From Paulinella micropora (taxonomy: Eukaryota; Cercozoa; Imbricatea; Euglyphida), in assembly GCA_009731375.1 (NCBI GenBank), contig BJOX01000368.1, positions 499,336 to 535,938 of the forward strand: a stretch of 36,603 bases of DNA. The letters are read 5' to 3'. The notes under the pieces are model-generated. The model made no database searches. It had not been told where the DNA came from and saw nothing but the letters and a program-made list of their open reading frames with translations. A program made the translations under genes and the position numbers. Positions 33,858 through 36,603 of the stretch are shown here, one piece after another (the first letter of the stretch is position 1; every line of letters begins with the position of its first letter).

Positions 33858-35050
33858 TGTGGAGTGGTGTGATGACGTGAGCGCAACCACATCTCAGCAT
33901 GGTCGTCCAGCCTTTGACATAAATCAAGGTGCTGGCTAGGCCTTAAGAGTTTAAATTTTTTAGTGAATTTGCGTATGTTTTCGACGTTTTTCATGTTGCT
34001 AGAATCATGACTAGCCAAGGGCTGTCAGATGCATGGTTTTTCCGCTAAACGACTTTTAATAATGAAGAACACTTGCTTTTGGTAGAGCTGAAAAGGAAGC
34101 ATGTAAGTAGGCGAACATAAGTAAAAACAGGGACGAACAAAGAGAGAAAAAGGCAGACTACAGGGAGAAGTGAGGGAGGAGAAAAGGGGAAGGGTGAATG
34201 ACAGTAGTTCTACGAGAGCGTCACGTCACGGACGGAGTGGATCATTCAGTCGATAGGTGTAATCACAATAATGTACTTTTTCATCATTTTTATCTAAATG
34301 CATATTTCAAGAGTCCACACGGACTTGAAGCGGGATTATCTTCACTATCAATTATGTCACAGTTACTACGCCTGTACCTAATCTAACGGAAGTTGAAGTC
34401 AGTGGGAGTGTTAGGTAATAGGTTGGTAACACTGAGTAGTAGTAACTAATATCCGAGTCCATGTATTTAGTGTATTTAACCGGGTTATGCGGTTAGATCC
34501 CGTATCAGAACAATCAATGCCGATCCAGCTTTGCGGACCGAGGCCGGCGGTGGGTATATCTGCCCCCACAACGTGAGTCCAGTTATTGTTCCGGACAGTT
34601 CCGGTCTTAATATTATACCTACCATTCGTTTCAGTCGTCCGTTTCTGTGGACGAGGTGTGTACACGAGGTATAATCATTAAAGTGATTCTTCGGTATATA
34701 CATCGTACGTCAATATGTTTATTCTGAGTCAGACACTGGTGATACAGTCAAAATAGTATCCGTTATATACTACAAAATTAGTGGACTTGGGGAAGTTGTG
34801 TCGAAGGTCACTAAAATAAAATTTGATTTAACAGTAGTTCTTCGAAAAGGTCCTTAAGTGGTTATAGATTAATCCCATCACCTAGTTACCTTCCTAAGGT
34901 GCCACTAACTAATACCGTGCCAGAACAGAACTTTATTAACACACCTGATATAACGGTGATAAGGGTCTGATTACAGACACACATTGGATCACGCCGCGAC
35001 GAAAAGTAATACTACCTAATTTTAACTTGAAAGTAGATAATTTCTTGTTG
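33858..35050. other. Intergenic region, LIM gene to PX gene
   Basis: About 1.2 kb separating two convergent genes. It is unique-looking AT-rich sequence with only short open frames that lack protein-like composition. A purine-rich stretch lies at 34084-34198. I see no gene, RNA or mobile element here. Confidence 0.6.
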
Positions 35051-35301
35051 TCATACATTCACCCCTAAAAACTGCAGAAAGTCCTTGTTCCTCACCACCT
35101 CTTCCACTTGTGCCATGCGCTGCAGATAGTTCTCCAGCAGCACGCGTCGCTGCTGGATGAACACGTCGTGCAGATGGTCCGTGAAAAGCCTGAACTGCCT
35201 CTCCGGGGGAGGGGGCAGCTTGGCCAGAATGTCTTCCTTGCCCTCGAAGGCGGCGCGTACGGCCACGTCCATTTCGTAGAACTGGTTGAAACGCTTCAAC
35301 A
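35051..35301 (-). CDS. PX-domain (sorting-nexin-like) gene, last exon
   Basis: Acceptor (minus strand) TATGTTGCAG. Encodes LKRFNQFYEMDVAVRAAFEG, LAKLPPPPERQF, DVFIQQRRVLLENYLQRM and DFLQFLGV with stop. This is the second half of a PX domain: R(Y/F)xxFxxL, the PPxK-like Pro turn (here PPPPER), then RRxxLxxYL. PX domains bind phosphoinositides on endosomal membranes. The short total length fits a single-PX sorting nexin. Confidence 0.8.
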
Positions 35302-35462
35302 CTGCAACATACAGGATATGATTACAAAGAAGGAAAGGTACACAGTGTGCATCAGGGTAGATATGTCTGGCGAGCGCAACGTGACTTGCAAGTCTAAGCC
35401 AAGCTGGGCCATGAGTAGAACTGTGGACAACACGTTTGTATGTATACGCCATAAACAACGGT

Positions 35463-35519
35463 CCCCCCCCCCCCCCCCCCCCCCCCCCACNNNNNNNNNN
35501 CCCCCCCCCCCCCCCCCCC
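35463..35519. repeat. Poly(C) tract with 10-N gap
   Basis: C homopolymer 35463-35488 and 35501-35519 around Ns at 35491-35500, within the intron of the PX gene. The length is unresolved in the assembly. Confidence 0.95.
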
Positions 35520-35566
35520 TCCTCAGCAAATACATTAGCTAGATGAATAGACAAGGTGGGCGTAAC

Positions 35567-35643
35567 CGGTCCACTTGGAGTAGGTTTTGGGTTTTCTTTC
35601 GTTGGACACGTCCACTTGATACAGCACATGGTCGCTCATGGTC
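35567..35643 (-). CDS. PX-domain gene, middle exon
   Basis: 77 nt. Acceptor GGTGGTGCAG; encodes TMSDHVLYQVDVSNERKPKT and YSKWT; donor GGACCG|GTTACG. It joins in frame on both sides; at the downstream junction WT-VLKRFNQF gives the classic PX W-x-V-x-(K)RF sequence. It supplies the first beta strands of the PX domain. Confidence 0.75.
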
Positions 35644-35980
35644 CTGCACCACCCCAATCCACATGCGTTCATGTAACGCTCCTTCTACATCAATTCAAAG
35701 TTCTGGTTTCTGGTGCACGAGAGCCAACTTTTGCTGGCCTTGGGTGGCTCTTTCGCACCTGTAACCCAACATTCCATGCCTGCCGCCTTGTCCCAACGCT
35801 GCCGCAGGCGGCCAGACCCGTGCCGGGCGGGGACACGGTTGTGCGCGAGACGCAAGAGCAAGAGCAAACACACACACACACACACACACACTTGACAAGG
35901 TGGACACGTCGCTGGGTAGGAGCAACGGACAGAAAAACTGAAAAAGAGAAAGGAAGAGAGGAGAGAGAGCCAGAGAGTAA

Positions 35981-36070
<90 letters not shown>

Positions 36071-36250
36071 AAGAACGAAAGAAAGAAAGAAAGAAAGAAA
36101 GAAAGAAAAGAAAGAAAGAAAGAAAGAAAGAAAGAGAGAAAGAAAGAAAGAAAGAAAGAGAGAAAGAAAGAAAGAAAGAAAGAAAGAAAAGAAAGAAAGA
36201 AAGAAAGAAAGAAAAAAAGAAAGAAAGACAAGACACAGAAGGATACACAC
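35644..36250. repeat. PX-gene intron with CA, GT, GA and GAAA microsatellites
   Basis: Unique sequence to about 35860, then (CA)n 35869-35892, (GT)n 35980-35998, (GA)n to 36065 and (GAAA)n to 36230. The minus-strand view is (TTTC)n and (CT)n, a polypyrimidine block. Confidence 0.85.
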
Positions 36251-36339
36251 CGGGTGGAGGGCACTTCGATATGTGTGATCTCCACGTCGTCGGGCAGCGC
36301 AGTGATCCGCTTCACCTCGGCGCGCTTGCTCTGCCGCAT
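36251..36339 (-). CDS. PX-domain gene, first visible exon
   Basis: Encodes MRQSKRAEVKRITALPDDVE then ITHIEVPSTR; donor CACCCG|GTGTGT in the phase required by the middle exon. The start is uncertain: an in-frame ATG 12 codons further upstream, or an acceptor at CGGCAG, are alternatives. Confidence 0.6.
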
Positions 36340-36380
36340 ACACACGGAAAAGCAGACGATTCCAGCATTCTCCAAAAGTT

Positions 36381-36431
<51 letters not shown>

Positions 36432-36603
36432 AGGTAGGTAGGTAGATAGATAGATAGATAGATAGATGAAATATCGACTAATGTCAGAAAAAAGGAGCTT
36501 CTGATTTCGTCAACCAGGAAGTCTGTGGGTAAAGTATTAACCCGATGCCCAGCTAAGCCGTGATGTTTGCACGGAAGGGACTGATACAGGCAATACCAAA
36601 GCT
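36340..36603. other. Right window edge: GA and GATA repeats
   Basis: (GA)n at 36386-36428 and (GGTA)/(GATA)n to 36468, then unique sequence with no visible gene. Confidence 0.7.

Noticed and set aside
34200-35040. Short frames in the LIM-PX intergenic region
   Set aside because: Less than 90 residues, no protein-like composition or motif and no splice pattern joining them.

Overview
The window is eukaryotic nuclear DNA carrying one complete integrated DNA virus/transposon. The host parts (about 1-536 and 21830-36603) have GC-rich spliced exons, long introns packed with microsatellites, retroposon-like repeats and three N gaps. The middle block (537-21829, 21,293 bp) is AT-rich, gene-dense and without recognisable introns. 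It is a polinton-like virus (PLV, Maverick/Polinton-related). It has two identical 145-bp terminal inverted repeats starting 5'-AGAAGATAATTAC and a 6-bp target duplication TGTTTG on each side. It sits inside a (TG)n microsatellite, so the whole insertion can be delimited to the base.

Element layout, left to right: a coiled-coil protein; a protein with an APANP/APAEP repeat; a retroviral-type (rve) integrase on the minus strand; a divergent pair (an F-box-like Cys protein and a DUF5754-like protein); an acidic/basic low-complexity protein; a 1339-residue fibre protein ending in a peptidase S74 chaperone domain; a two-helix membrane protein; a secreted Cys-rich peptide; a small virion-like protein; the A32/FtsK-type packaging ATPase; a small basic Gly/Lys-rich protein; a three-frame gene whose last part is an adenovirus-type (Ulp1-fold) maturation protease; the minor capsid (penton) protein; the double-jelly-roll major capsid protein; a phage-like virion protein; a DUF3223 protein; two paralogous exonuclease-X-C-terminal-like small proteins; a class-3 lipase; protein-primed DNA polymerase B; and a small bZIP-like protein. 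Together these cover replication (pPolB and TIRs), integration, capsid assembly and maturation (MCP, mCP, ATPase, protease), attachment (fibre) and probably membrane breach (lipase). Nearly every frame is open, so the copy looks young or still functional.

Two features of the element are not explained by ordinary annotation. First, inverted repeats sit immediately before many start codons. One GC-rich hairpin family (forward core GGTGCGGAGGC...CTCTGC) lies directly before four start codons, and its reverse complement lies at two gene 3' ends and inside the protease gene. Second, the protease region is open in three successive frames. The first switch is at an A8 slippery run and the second is inside a copy of the hairpin repeat.

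Right of the element come pyrimidine-rich and pentanucleotide satellites, a tRNA-derived SINE and an 11-exon plus-strand gene for a protein with six complete LIM domains. The gene's introns are full of (TATC)n. One of these introns holds a recognisable group I intron ribozyme core (P3, P7, P8 and the R and S elements) joined to a structured tail. That tail recurs twice more in the next large intron, each time followed by (TATC)n. At the right edge a minus-strand gene encodes a PX-domain (sorting-nexin-like) protein in three exons. The host cannot be named from this sequence; the LIM and PX genes and the PLV suggest a protist, possibly near the opisthokonts or amoebozoans, which is inference only.
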